DNA of 64,000 nt from Bradyrhizobium sp. AZCC 1721 (GTDB lineage: Bacteria > Pseudomonadota > Alphaproteobacteria > Rhizobiales > Xanthobacteraceae), in assembly GCF_036924715.1 (NCBI RefSeq), contig NZ_JAZHSB010000001.1:3525001-3589000 (forward strand). Direction: 5' to 3'. The notes under the pieces were generated by a model. It was not told the origin of the DNA and searched no databases. It was given only the letters and a program-made list of their open reading frames with translations. Below, piece after piece: positions 50,227 through 58,446 of this stretch. Every line of letters begins with the position of its first letter. Positions within the stretch are counted from its first letter, which is position 1. The position numbers and the translations under genes are program-made.

Positions 50227-53010
50227 CTAGTGGCCGGTGGAGCGTCGGTTCATTTCCTCCAGAAGCTCGCGCATTGCATCGAACTGCGTGCCGAAACCTT
50301 TCCAATCTCCGGACTTCAATCGCTCCACTGCTTGATTGTAGCGATCAAGCGCCTCCCGTGCCCGACTTGCCGCCGGGCCTGTGACGGGCCTCTCCTCTGT
50401 CGTGGTTGAAACTGCCGGTGCAGCGCCGGACTCTATGAACAGCGCTGACAAGGCCTCGGCGAGCGTCTCTTTCATTACCACATGTTCGCCGTAGGCTGCG
50501 ATCACGCGCTTCAGCTCCGGCAGGTGTCCGTGCTCCGCTCGCAAATAGAGCGGCGTTACATAAAGGATCGAGTTCTCGATCGGGATCACAAGCAAGTTCG
50601 CACCGCGTATCACCCGCGAGCCCATCTGATTCCATAGCGTGATTTGTTGCGATATCTCGGTACTCTGATTGATCCGCGCTTCGATCTGGAATGGTCCATA
50701 GACGAGCTTCTCCTTGGGAAACTCGTAGACGATCAGCTTGCCGTAGTCGGGCGCGTCGCAGCGCGCGGCGAGCCACGCGATCATGTTGTCGCGACGGCTA
50801 GGCACCATCGGAAGCATGAGGAAGAACTCGGCCTGCGGCTCGCCGGGCAGCCGCATGATGATGTAGTAAGGGGCCATCGTTGCAATGCCGCCACCGCCCG
50901 GCTGGCGCGGAAACTGCCAGAGATCCTCGCGGTTATAGAAAACGTCGGCCGCCTCCATGTGGTAGGTCTGATACAGCCGCGCCTGAATCAGGAACAGGTC
51001 CTCCGGATAGCGAATGTGTTTCTGCAGGTCCGGCGGCATAACCGAGAACGGCTTGAACAAGCCCGGAAAGATGCGCTGGAAGGTTGCGGCGACCGGGTCG
51101 CGGGTGTCGATCAGATAGAAGTCGACGGTTCCGTTATAGGCATCGACGATAACCTTCACTGAATTGCGGATGTAGTTGAGGTCCAGCTCTTGCGCCGGCT
51201 GTGCATAGGGGAAATAGGAACTCACCGTATAGGCGTCCTGCATCCAGAACATCCGCCCATCGCTGATGACCAGATAAGGATCGTGATCGAGCCTGAGGAA
51301 CGGAGCGATCGTCCGTACCCGCTGCTGGATATTGCGGCGGATCATGATCCGGCTGTCGGCGGTGATGTAGCCTGAGAGCACCAGGTTAGGGTCGTTGAAG
51401 TAATAAGCAAACAGGCCTCTCCACACCATCGCTCCGATCGGAACGCCACCGGTGCCGTCATAGGCCGCATAGACATTGTCCTTTCCCTTCGGATAGTCGA
51501 ACTCAGGAGTACTCCCCTTGACGATGACGTAGCTGTCGCGTTCTTCGCCGTAGTAGATGCGCGGTTCACGGATCTGGGGGCCTCCATCCGCAACAGGAGG
51601 TATGTCGCGCAAATAAAAGAATGGCAGCCCTTCGGTGCTCTTGCGAGTGACCGGGCTCATCACCGCGCCGGTGCCGTGGGTAAACAGCACGTGGCGGTTG
51701 ACCCATGTCTGTGCATTCGGCGGCAGCAAGGAGGGCCGCAGTTCGCGGGCCGAGATCATTACGCTTTGGTACGAGCCATCGAGCCAGTAGCGATCAACGT
51801 CAAGATGGTGGAATTTGTAGTAAGTGCGGATCTCCTGCAACTGCGCGTAGGTGTCCGACAAGGGCTGCCAGTCCCACAGCCTGATATTCTCGATGGTCGC
51901 CTTATTGGCGTCGAGCGTCTTAAAGGTAAGCTCCTGTTCGGCAGTAAACGGCTTGGCTGCGATCTGATCGAGATTGTATGCCTGCCGGGTGAGTGCGATG
52001 TTGCGTTCGACGTAGGGCTTCTCCAGTTCCAACTCGCTTGGTTTGACGAAGAACTGCCGGAACAGCACGGGAGCGACGCCGGACAGGACGAAAGAGCCGA
52101 TGACGACAAGCAGGACCGCGGCGGCAGGGAGCCGGTAGGTCCTCACCCGCAAGTTTGCCAACGCAGCAAACGCCGCAATGATCGACAGCCCGATCATTAG
52201 CCACAGGCCCGGTAGCCCCACATGCACATCGGTGTAGCTGGCGCCGACGACGACGCCGTTGTCGCCATACAGTAGAAGGTAACGGTCGAGAACGTACGAC
52301 CAGGCCTTCACGACCAAGAGGAGAGCAAGCAACGCCGAGCCGTGAGCGATTGCTGTCGGCGACATCGATCGACGATGAATGCCGTACTCGATGTCGCCGT
52401 GCACCCAGTAGATCGCTGCAGCGAAGAGCGCGCTCAGAACGAGTGTGAGCAGCATCCAGTTTTTGACGAGGATATAGGCTGGTAGCACGAAGAGATAGAA
52501 ACTGATGTCCTTGTTGAAGAGCGGATCGTCTGCGCCGTAGGGAACGTGATAGAAAAATGGCAGGATGATGCCCCAATTGCCGGCTTCTGCCGCGGCAACC
52601 AGCAGAGCGAGCAATCCTGCACCGCCCGCGATGACGCGAGGCCACGGCAGCCGATCGCGCATGACCGCGAACAGGTCGGGCGGCACATTGCCCGCGAGAT
52701 TCTGCACGAAGGCCGCGACAGATTGCGTCGGCTGCCGTCGGGCAAAGTGCACCGCGAGCCATCCGTTCAACCAAAGGACGACCGCAGTTCCGGTCCAGAC
52801 TGCAAAAAAGACGACGGCCTTGGCGCCGATTGTCGTCCAAAAAACCTGCGGATAACCGATCGCGGAAAACCACAGCCAGTCAACTAGGAAGTCGCTCGTG
52901 AGCCAGAGCAGGATCAGGCAAATCGCGACGAAGGCGGCCGCAATGATGGACCTGACCACGGCGCTTTGCCTTGGTACCTTCCGTTCGGGTCCGGTAATCC
53001 CGATCGTCAT
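50227..53010 (-). CDS. UPF0182-family large membrane protein
   Basis: 927 residues. Seven or so membrane segments occupy the first ~320 residues (SIIAAAFVAICLILLWLTSD, VVFFAVWTGTAVVLWLNGW, GAGLLALLVAAAEAGNWG and others), followed by a very long soluble part that includes the UPF0182 landmarks FHHLDVDRYWLDGSYQSVMI-like (DVDRYWLDGSYQSVMISARE), YYGEERDSYVIVKG and LVIPIENSILYVTPLYLRAE. The function of the family is not established. ATG 53010 begins naturally before the first helix; the frame is open 92 codons further upstream without good starts. The last ~60 residues (REALDRYNQAVERLKSGDW) resemble a family C-terminal helix pair. Confidence 0.85.
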   Translation of the reverse strand: MTIGITGPERKVPRQSAVVRSIIAAAFVAICLILLWLTSDFLVDWLWFSAIGYPQVFWTTIGAKAVVFFAVWTGTAVVLWLNGWLAVHFARRQPTQSVAAFVQNLAGNVPPDLFAVMRDRLPWPRVIAGGAGLLALLVAAAEAGNWGIILPFFYHVPYGADDPLFNKDISFYLFVLPAYILVKNWMLLTLVLSALFAAAIYWVHGDIEYGIHRRSMSPTAIAHGSALLALLLVVKAWSYVLDRYLLLYGDNGVVVGASYTDVHVGLPGLWLMIGLSIIAAFAALANLRVRTYRLPAAAVLLVVIGSFVLSGVAPVLFRQFFVKPSELELEKPYVERNIALTRQAYNLDQIAAKPFTAEQELTFKTLDANKATIENIRLWDWQPLSDTYAQLQEIRTYYKFHHLDVDRYWLDGSYQSVMISARELRPSLLPPNAQTWVNRHVLFTHGTGAVMSPVTRKSTEGLPFFYLRDIPPVADGGPQIREPRIYYGEERDSYVIVKGSTPEFDYPKGKDNVYAAYDGTGGVPIGAMVWRGLFAYYFNDPNLVLSGYITADSRIMIRRNIQQRVRTIAPFLRLDHDPYLVISDGRMFWMQDAYTVSSYFPYAQPAQELDLNYIRNSVKVIVDAYNGTVDFYLIDTRDPVAATFQRIFPGLFKPFSVMPPDLQKHIRYPEDLFLIQARLYQTYHMEAADVFYNREDLWQFPRQPGGGGIATMAPYYIIMRLPGEPQAEFFLMLPMVPSRRDNMIAWLAARCDAPDYGKLIVYEFPKEKLVYGPFQIEARINQSTEISQQITLWNQMGSRVIRGANLLVIPIENSILYVTPLYLRAEHGHLPELKRVIAAYGEHVVMKETLAEALSALFIESGAAPAVSTTTEERPVTGPAASRAREALDRYNQAVERLKSGDWKGFGTQFDAMRELLEEMNRRSTGH

Positions 53011-53319
53011 GGTTTTATTATAGCGGGAATGAGGGCCGCCGGCCGCTTGATTCGTGGTCGGGATTGCGGGTCTACTAGGCGGGGGACCCGGACGCTCGAA
53101 CCTCTGTCGCCGGAACCGCGGAACGATCGAAGCTGTTTCGAACGTTTTGGGGGCCGGATCAGCCGATGGCTTTCCGCCAGCACGCGTTTCTATGCCAACT
53201 TCCGCACCGCCAGATACCGCGGCATTTAAGTTGATGCCTTGGGCCATGGCGAAACCCACCGGCATGGATGGCATCCGTGCCGTCATGGGTTCGCAATTTT
53301 GTTCGGAGTGGTGGCAATT
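53011..53319. other. Interval between UPF0182 and tRNA-Glu
   Basis: About 310 bp. The upstream open frame of the UPF0182 gene crosses it, but its Pro/Arg/Ala-rich translation has no membrane or domain signal and is probably untranslated. Promoters of both neighbours are expected here. Confidence 0.45.
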
Positions 53320-53394
53320 TGGCGCTCCCTAGCGGAATCGAACCGCTCTCTCCACCGTGAAAGGGTGGCGTCCTAACCGATAGACGAAGGGAGC
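53320..53394 (-). tRNA. tRNA-Glu (anticodon TTC)
   Basis: On the minus strand the acceptor arm gctccct pairs with agggagc, the D arm has tcggttagga, the anticodon loop is ccctTTCacgg, and the T arm is gcggttcgattccgc, with CCA encoded at the 3' end. TTC specifies glutamate. All four arms pair. It stands alone between UPF0182 and the PilZ gene. Confidence 0.95.
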
Positions 53395-53649
53395 AAGAAC
53401 AACAGGAAAATCAAGGTGTTAGCGCTTGATGGGCCGTGTTGGCCGCCGGCCGTCCATGTTTGATGGGGGCGGCGACGGGCGAACGTATAGTGGCGTTTGA
53501 GCGGGTGGGCAAGCCGCTCGGAAAGACGTTTCTGCGGCCGCTTTGCGTCTCTCCGTCAGCGTCCGGCCGAATGACGGAGGCATGCCCACGCGCTGAGCAA
53601 CGGATTTTAAAGCCGCATCGTGTAGGGCTGTCTCGGGGGAGCTTTCGAC

Positions 53650-53910
53650 ATGGCTTTGCTATCAAGCAAGAAGCGCGACGCGCGCAAATCATTGAGTCAA
53701 CCCGGGTGGATCACGCTCGAAGGCGGTTTTGCCGCGCGCCAATGCGTGGTCCAGGATATGTCCGCAACGGGGGCGAAGGTCACGATCGACGATCCCAACA
53801 CGTTGCCGGCGAAATTGCGGTTGGCGTTTTCGCGCGACGCCAGGACCGGGCGCCGCTGCGAAGTGGTCTGGCGCCGCGGCAAATCGGTCGGCATCAAGTT
53901 CACCCGCTAA
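53650..53910 (+). CDS. PilZ-domain protein
   Basis: 86 residues, a single small PilZ domain. The N-terminus KKRDARKSLSQPGWI supplies the RxxxR-like half, and VVQDMSATGAKVTIDD supplies the D/NxSxxG half of the cyclic-di-GMP motif, though the first Arg pair is spaced atypically. WRRGKSVGIKFTR closes the barrel. Many short alphaproteobacterial PilZ proteins do not bind c-di-GMP tightly. ggggag precedes ATG 53650. Confidence 0.75.
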   Translation: MALLSSKKRDARKSLSQPGWITLEGGFAARQCVVQDMSATGAKVTIDDPNTLPAKLRLAFSRDARTGRRCEVVWRRGKSVGIKFTR

Positions 53911-53946
53911 TCTGGCACCGATCCGCGAGAGACGATAAAAGGCGGG

Positions 53947-54210
53947 ATGCGAAAATCCCTCCTGGTAATGATCGCCATAATGATCGCCTTGGCGCTGTCT
54001 TCGGTTGCCTCGGTCGCGGAACAAACCCGTCCTCAGAAGCTCGACAAGGCTCCCGCGTCGGGCAAGTCGCTGCCACTCAAGCGCCCAAGTTCGGCCAATG
54101 CATGCGCGGAATACGGCGCGGGCTTCGTCAGAATCGAAGGCAGCAACACCTGCATGAAAATCGGCGGCGCGGTAAGCGTCGGAGCGGGGGTGTCCGGCGG
54201 CTCGCGTTGA
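53947..54210 (+). CDS. Secreted miniprotein carrying a porin N-terminal motif
   Basis: 87 residues. Signal peptide MRKSLLVMIAIMIALALSSV..VA, then a Lys/Pro-rich linker, then CAEYGAGFVRIEGSNTCMKI followed by GGAVSV. That segment closely matches the conserved start of the alphaproteobacterial porin family (Cys-x-x-Tyr-Gly-Ala-Gly-Phe ... Cys-x-Lys-Ile-Gly-Gly), but the rest of the barrel is absent. It is either a porin gene remnant or a small protein family built on this Cys-bridged loop. ggcggg precedes the ATG. Confidence 0.65.
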   Translation: MRKSLLVMIAIMIALALSSVASVAEQTRPQKLDKAPASGKSLPLKRPSSANACAEYGAGFVRIEGSNTCMKIGGAVSVGAGVSGGSR

Positions 54211-54222
54211 GAAGATTCGCGC

Positions 54223-54894
54223 TTACGTCATCGGCGGCGCGACGAACTGTGTGAAGCCGGGGCGGACGGCGAGCTGCGAAAACCAGCGTTCGAGGTTTGG
54301 CAGTTTCGGTTTTGTCACGCCTTCGACGCCGAACCAGCGCCGCGCGAAGGCGCCGAGCGCGATGTCGGCGATGGTGAACTGATCGCCCTCGATAAAGCGC
54401 CGCGTCGCCAGGTGCGCCTCGACGATCCGCCACACCGCGGCTTCGGCATCGACATCCTTCTGGATCGCGATCATGTCGCGCTTTTCAATGGGCGTGCGCA
54501 CCAACGCCCAGAACACCGGCCGGTCGACCGGCTGCAGCGTCGACAGCGTCCAGTCGAGCCAGCGATCGACGCCTGCGCGCGCCTTCGGCTGCGAGGGATA
54601 GATCGACGAACCTCGTTCAGATCCTTGTTCAGATCCTTGGCCATAGGCCATGCAGAGATAGCGCATCACGGAATTGGATTCCCACAGCACGTAGTCGCCG
54701 TCGACCAGCGTGGGTACGCGGCCGTTCGGATTCATCGCCAGATAGGCAGGCTCGCTGTTCTTTCCGAACTGCATGCCGGCATCGATACGCTCATAGGCGA
54801 GATCGAGTTCGGCGAGGCACCACAGCACTTTTTGCACGTTGACCGAATTGGCCCGGCCCCAGATGGTGAGTTGTTGTTTGTCGTTGTCGGCCAC
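54223..54894 (-). CDS. Glutathione S-transferase family protein
   Basis: 223 residues. The thioredoxin-like N-domain has LTIWGRANSVNVQKVLW with the Ser that often activates glutathione, MNPNGRVPTLVDGDY (cis-Pro) and ESNSVMRYLC (the E-S glutathione site). The helical C-domain follows (RFIEGDQFTIADIALGAFA with the N-capping box). A short GSEQGSERGSS insertion between the domains comes from a gatcc/t-rich direct repeat. Substrate unknown. Confidence 0.85.
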   Translation of the reverse strand: MADNDKQQLTIWGRANSVNVQKVLWCLAELDLAYERIDAGMQFGKNSEPAYLAMNPNGRVPTLVDGDYVLWESNSVMRYLCMAYGQGSEQGSERGSSIYPSQPKARAGVDRWLDWTLSTLQPVDRPVFWALVRTPIEKRDMIAIQKDVDAEAAVWRIVEAHLATRRFIEGDQFTIADIALGAFARRWFGVEGVTKPKLPNLERWFSQLAVRPGFTQFVAPPMT

Positions 54895-54981
54895 GCGCGT
54901 TGCTCCCGCTGATTTTCCGATTGGCCGTTAATAGCCGAAGATCGGCAAAAAAGCGCGCTCTTGCGTGGGCTCAAGCCCAAC

Positions 54982-55020
54982 AAAAATCGGGGCTCCGCCG
55001 CAGTGCGACAGAGCCCCGAT
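54982..55020 (-). terminator. Hairpin terminator downstream of the 27-residue gene
   Basis: In the minus-strand sense cggggctc and gagccccg flank a 15-base loop and are followed by five T, 30 bp after the stop at 55050. Confidence 0.6.
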
Positions 55021-55049
55021 TTCCGCGTCATGCGCGGGCGAGAGCGTTT

Positions 55050-55133
55050 TCAGTGGCCGAAGAACAGCCACAACAGAATGATCACCGGAATAGGCACGCC
55101 CAGCAACCAAAGCAAAATTCCTCGTCCCATCAT
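55050..55133 (-). CDS. 27-residue hydrophobic protein
   Basis: ATG 55133 (or 55130) follows aggaggag. The frame reads MMGRGILLWLLGVPIPVIIL then LWLFFGH and stop at 55050. It matches a widespread type of very short membrane protein (GILLWLLGVPIPxIxLLWLxFGH), so I regard it as real. Its own terminator lies just downstream. Function unknown. Confidence 0.7.
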   Translation of the reverse strand: MMGRGILLWLLGVPIPVIILLWLFFGH

Positions 55134-55262
55134 CTCCTCCTCAAAATGCACTGAGGAGAAAACGCGTCATGTCGTGGCCCGTTCCCATGCAGAAAAGAAC
55201 CCGAGTGAAGGAACGTTTATGGTAGCTCGGACGACGGACGTGGACGGAGAAATTGTACAGGC

Positions 55263-55715
55263 CTACCAGTGACCGGTGTTCGGCATCGAGGTCCACGGTT
55301 CGGCCGGCGGCTTCGGTTCGCCCTTCTGCAACAGCTCGATCGAATGCAGATCCGGCGAGCGGACGAAAGCCATGTTGCCGTCGCGCGGCGGGCGGTTGAT
55401 GGTGATGCCGGCCTTCATCAGGCGGTCGCAGGTCGCGTAGATGTCGTCGACCTCGTAGGCGAGGTGACCGAAATAGCGGTCCTCGCCGTATTTCTCCTCG
55501 TCCCAATTATAGGTGAGCTCGACCAGCGGCGCGCCGCGGTTCTGGGGAGCGGCCTTGAACAGGCCTTCGTCCTCCGGCGCGCACAGGAACACCAGTGTGA
55601 ACCGGCCCTTGTCATTGTCGACCCGGCGTACTTCCTTCAGCCCCAGCGCGTCCCGGTAGAACTTCATCGCAGTATCGAGATTGCGGACGCGCAGCATGGT
55701 GTGGAGATAGCGCAT
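55263..55715 (-). CDS. gloA: Lactoylglutathione lyase (glyoxalase I)
   Basis: 150 residues of the VOC fold. MRYLHTMLRVRNLDTAMKFY (metal His and the paired-beta start), LVELTYNWDEEKYG (metal Glu), FGHLAYEVDDIYATCDRL (metal His) and SPDLHSIELLQKG (metal Glu) give the complete Ni/Zn ligand set. It isomerises the methylglyoxal-glutathione hemithioacetal to S-lactoylglutathione. ATG 55715 follows aggagg. The C-terminal extension PWTSMPNTGHW is slightly longer than in E. coli GloA. Confidence 0.9.
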   Translation of the reverse strand: MRYLHTMLRVRNLDTAMKFYRDALGLKEVRRVDNDKGRFTLVFLCAPEDEGLFKAAPQNRGAPLVELTYNWDEEKYGEDRYFGHLAYEVDDIYATCDRLMKAGITINRPPRDGNMAFVRSPDLHSIELLQKGEPKPPAEPWTSMPNTGHW

Positions 55716-56069
55716 GTTTGTTGTCCTCCTGAGAACGTTCAGAGATCTTGTTTGGGTTGGGCGGTTCGGGCGGAAAATAGCAGCAAAGTGCACCAGAGGT
55801 CACCGATAACGTGCGGATAAAGTGCGGGTCCGCACCGAGCGCTCTGTGGCCTCAGAAGGCCATCGATGCGGGCGAATGCGAAAGATCGGAAGCGCTCGTT
55901 GCTCAAGGTCAGGCCTGCGGAACGACGCCCCGCTTGGGCGATGCACTGGAGAGCTCGGCTTACCAGCGCGCTCGCGAAACCCGTTTCTCGTCCTCTTGTA
56001 GATATATTTCGAACCTTGGTTCCGAGGAACGAAACCGCTACGCCGGTTTTGAATGGAGGGAGGTGTGGC
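55716..56069. other. Gene-free interval
   Basis: About 350 bp between gloA and the next small gene. Open frames on both strands are Arg-rich shadows. I see no RNA gene or repeat. Confidence 0.4.
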
Positions 56070-56207
56070 ATGAAACAAGATCATCCGGCTGAAGAGAACG
56101 CGGCGCGGGAAGATTTGCCGACAAAGTCCGAGCGAAAGCTCGGGACTTTGACCGCCGGTGCCATTGCTCTCGTTGTCGTTGGAACAGCAATTTATTGGAT
56201 CGCGTAG
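56070..56207 (+). CDS. 45-residue single-pass membrane protein
   Basis: ATG 56070 follows ggagggaggtg. The protein has a charged N-terminus (MKQDHPAEENAAREDLPTKS) and one C-terminal helix (GTLTAGAIALVVVGTAIYWIA), a tail-anchored layout. No family is recognised. Confidence 0.65.
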   Translation: MKQDHPAEENAAREDLPTKSERKLGTLTAGAIALVVVGTAIYWIA

Positions 56208-56299
56208 CCATCTGCGCGAAGGTCCCGCTCGCTGATGCGCGCTCTGGGTGCCGATAGGACGCGCGATCCTCACCCTTGCCGTGACATTTCAATCGCAAC

Positions 56300-56458
56300 T
56301 TAAAGGCTCAATGCGGTAGCAAGACCCTCAAGTAGCGCGACGAGCCTTTCGCCGGTCATTCCGACGGCAGCGATGATGGCCAAGGCGATGAACCCGGCGA
56401 TGAGGCTGTATTCGATTGCAGTGGCGCCGCCCTCGTCGCGCAGAAACTTCCTGAGCAT
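56300..56458 (-). CDS. Flp-family type IVb pilin
   Basis: 52 residues. MLRKFLRDEGGATAIEYSLI continues AGFIALAIIAAVG, the Flp prepilin pattern, with the expected prepilin-peptidase cleavage after Gly and the conserved Glu-Tyr at mature positions 5-6. It would form the tad pilus used in surface attachment. No tad genes are in the window, so this is a detached paralogue or one of several flp copies. Confidence 0.85.
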   Translation of the reverse strand: MLRKFLRDEGGATAIEYSLIAGFIALAIIAAVGMTGERLVALLEGLATALSL

Positions 56459-56636
56459 TTCTTTTTCTCTCGAACTTTGATCAAGTCGGTGTGGCACGTG
56501 TGGCACGCTCAAGTTGTGATTGAGACAACGAAAAGCGTAAAATTGCAGGATTGTTGGCACCGCGTCACGGGCGTGACGTCCCACACATACGCGGTTGGCT
56601 CCTCCGTCCATTGTGGCGGCAACGGAGGGATCGACC

Positions 56637-56792
56637 ATGTACCTGCTCTATGGCGTGCTCATAGTTGCGATGGTTTTCTTTCTCTTGCTCCCGATTACCG
56701 ATGCCAGGACGGCCCGGATGAAATTGTCCGTGGTGAGCAGCCTCGGCGCATTGCTGGCGGTATCGGTTATCGTGCCGCGCCTGATGCATTAA
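56637..56792 (+). CDS. 51-residue membrane protein
   Basis: ATG 56637 follows cggaggga. Two hydrophobic stretches, MYLLYGVLIVAMVFFLLLPI and LSVVSSLGALLAVSVIVPRL, are separated by a polar loop (TDARTARMK). Unknown family. The next small gene begins 8 bp after its stop. Confidence 0.65.
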   Translation: MYLLYGVLIVAMVFFLLLPITDARTARMKLSVVSSLGALLAVSVIVPRLMH

Positions 56793-56800
56793 CGAAGGAT

Positions 56801-56973
56801 ATGCCTGCCTCGACGCGCAACGAACATGTTGAGCGCTGCCGCTTGCTCCGTTCCTCGCTTAAAAGGAAAGGCCGCAATGGGTCTGGTTCGCTGGCTTGGC
56901 CGTGCTCGCTGGCATCGGCGGTCTGCTGACGCTCGGCGTCGTGCACGCACGACAGCTCGCATGGCGAGCGTGA
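56801..56973 (+). pseudogene. Small membrane-protein gene, apparently frameshifted
   Basis: ATG 56801, with gaagg just upstream, opens MPASTRNEHVERCRLLRSSL then KRKGRNG. At the GGG run near 56879-56881 the frame turns shadow-like, whereas the next frame gives VWFAGLAVLAGIGGLLTLGV then VHARQLAWRA and stop at 56973. The total span is 173 nt, one short of 58 codons, consistent with loss of one G. The reconstructed product would be a basic head plus one membrane helix. Confidence 0.4.
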
Positions 56974-57025
56974 GGGGGCCGGACGCAGTCTGGCCTCGCG
57001 CGCAAGATTGATACTTCCCGTCAGG

Positions 57026-57220
57026 TCAGACTTTAACGTCCACCAGCGACGGCTCGTCGGTCTGTAGATCGGCCAGGGCCGCTTCTATGGCGGCTGCCTT
57101 GGCATGATCGACGGCCCTTAGATCCTGATTGATCGTATGCGGCGGTGCCTTGGCGGCCTGATCGACGACGAGCTGGATTCTGGCTTGTGTCACTTCAACC
57201 GGTATGGGGTAAATGACCAT
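57026..57220 (-). CDS. 64-residue hypothetical protein
   Basis: A strong ribosome-binding site (aggaggg) precedes ATG 57220. The sequence opens MVIYPIPVEVTQARIQLVVD and continues as Ala/Asp-rich helices (AVDHAKAAAIEAALADLQTD) to DVKV. It is soluble and acidic. No family known. Confidence 0.7.
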   Translation of the reverse strand: MVIYPIPVEVTQARIQLVVDQAAKAPPHTINQDLRAVDHAKAAAIEAALADLQTDEPSLVDVKV

Positions 57221-57360
57221 GGGTGCAACCCTCCTGATCGAAACTTGTCAGGCTCGTGTTTACGTCTTGTAAAGAGGTTGGGTTAACGGCTGGGTGCTAC
57301 AGTGCAAAGGGGTAAATAGAAGCTTAAAGCTCTATGCCGTGCACGCCCCGCGCAATCGCG

Positions 57361-57507
57361 CTAATGCATCTGTTCCAGTCGTTCGGCGTAGAGGCGGAAT
57401 TCCTCGGCCATCTCGATCAGTTTCTTCGAAGCTTCCGGATCCTTGACGGCTTCGGCAAGCCGTCGGGCTCTGTCGGATTGTTCTCGATAGTGGTCGGCCT
57501 GGGTCAT
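57361..57507 (-). CDS. 48-residue helical protein
   Basis: From ATG 57507 (aaggtg upstream): MTQADHYREQSDRARRLAEA, then VKDPEASKKLIEMAEEFRLY and AERLEQMH. It is a charged two-helix protein of a type frequent in Bradyrhizobium and related genera (Y-R-x-x-A-x-x-x-R-x-L-A repeats). Function unknown. Confidence 0.7.
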   Translation of the reverse strand: MTQADHYREQSDRARRLAEAVKDPEASKKLIEMAEEFRLYAERLEQMH

Positions 57508-57696
57508 CGCAGCACCTTTTTTAGATAGGTACGGGCTGCGCCAAAAAGGTTCGACGGTCGGGACGGCGAGGTAACGGCATCTTAAGAAAGCAATCGTGCC
57601 TGAAACGCGCCCCCTGTTCGTTCCGGGAGAACAAAAAGAGTCTGCGGCCGTAAACCGAAAGCGGCCACGCGCTGGTAGCGCCTGCCCAGTGGGCAC

Positions 57697-57801
57697 TCAA
57701 CGGTCCGGCAATTTTTCGTCTGGCGATTTGTGATAGGTCGCGATGGCGATGAAGCCGGCATAACCGATCAAATTGATCAGAATTTCCATCCACGCAGGCA
57801 T
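57697..57801 (-). CDS. 34-residue single-pass membrane protein
   Basis: ATG 57801 follows ggaagg. The peptide reads MPAWMEILINLIGYAGFIAI then ATYHKSPDEKLPDR and stop at 57697: one membrane helix and a charged tail. The composition and ribosome-binding site argue that it is real, although ATG 57789 is an alternative start. Confidence 0.55.
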   Translation of the reverse strand: MPAWMEILINLIGYAGFIAIATYHKSPDEKLPDR

Positions 57802-58106
57802 GATGCACCTTCCGGTAGTGAAACACCGAACGGATCGAATTCGTTCCGCGCAATTCGACGGTCAGGTCCGCGGGATCGCATAGCTCGCAATGCCGCCCTC
57901 CAAAACGGCAAACGAAACCCCGCCTACATCCGAAGACCTAGACGGGGCTTTCGTGCTTTCACCTCTCACAAGGCTGCGGCATTTCTTAGCAAAGCATCGA
58001 GACATCGGCTTGGTTCCGGCCGCAGCAAATTCTATTGCGGGTTCCGCACGCGATATTTCTGTCGACGACAGCGCGGAGGTCGAACAGTGCCCTTGGCGGT
58101 GTTGCC
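57802..58106. other. Interval with one hairpin but no supported gene
   Basis: About 300 bp. A stem gaaaccccg / cggggctttc near 57913-57953 with a long loop could be a terminator. Open frames here lack ribosome-binding sites. Confidence 0.4.
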
Positions 58107-58274
58107 TCAGCGCCAGAATGATGGCCGGCTGGATCCATTCAGCGCGTTGGCCAAGGTCGTTTCGTAATATTCTTCGCGCTCGCGTTCGAACTTCTGCTGG
58201 GTTTGCCTGAAGCTCGCGACGCGTGCTGCGATTTCTGCACGGTCGCGCGCGAGTCTTTCTTCCTTCTCCGTCAT
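58107..58274 (-). CDS. 55-residue charged helical protein
   Basis: From ATG 58274: MTEKEERLARDRAEIAARVA, SFRQTQQKFEREREEYYETT, LANALNGSSRPSFWR. It is almost wholly one long charged helix with a coiled-coil look. Open frames in other registers are clear shadows. Possible start ATG 58307. Function unknown; similar proteins occur in Bradyrhizobium. Confidence 0.6.
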   Translation of the reverse strand: MTEKEERLARDRAEIAARVASFRQTQQKFEREREEYYETTLANALNGSSRPSFWR

Positions 58275-58446
58275 CGCCCATCCATTTTTTTGATTCGCGC
58301 CCGCCATCATTGGCGTGCGCGAATGGGGCGTGAATGGGGAGGCCTTGTGATCGCGCGCCGCCTGAAGCGAAGGCGGTGGATAAGGTGTGGCGCATTCTTG
58401 TCGCTCATGCGGGTTCCCGTTAGCGAAAGACAAACGGGAGGTTCCA

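Noticed and set aside
54595..54645. Short direct repeat (gatccttgttca) in the GST gene
   Set aside because: It is in frame and merely encodes a small Gly-Ser-Glu insertion; no sign of a mobile or regulatory element.
57802..57870. Possible EcfG-type promoter (ggaac ... tgtttc, 17-bp spacer) before the 34-residue gene
   Set aside because: The -10 half is poor and the predicted start would leave almost no leader before the ribosome-binding site.
57890..58210. 106-codon plus-strand open frame
   Set aside because: The first part looks faintly protein-like, but it has no ribosome-binding site, spans a hairpin, and turns Arg/Trp-rich.
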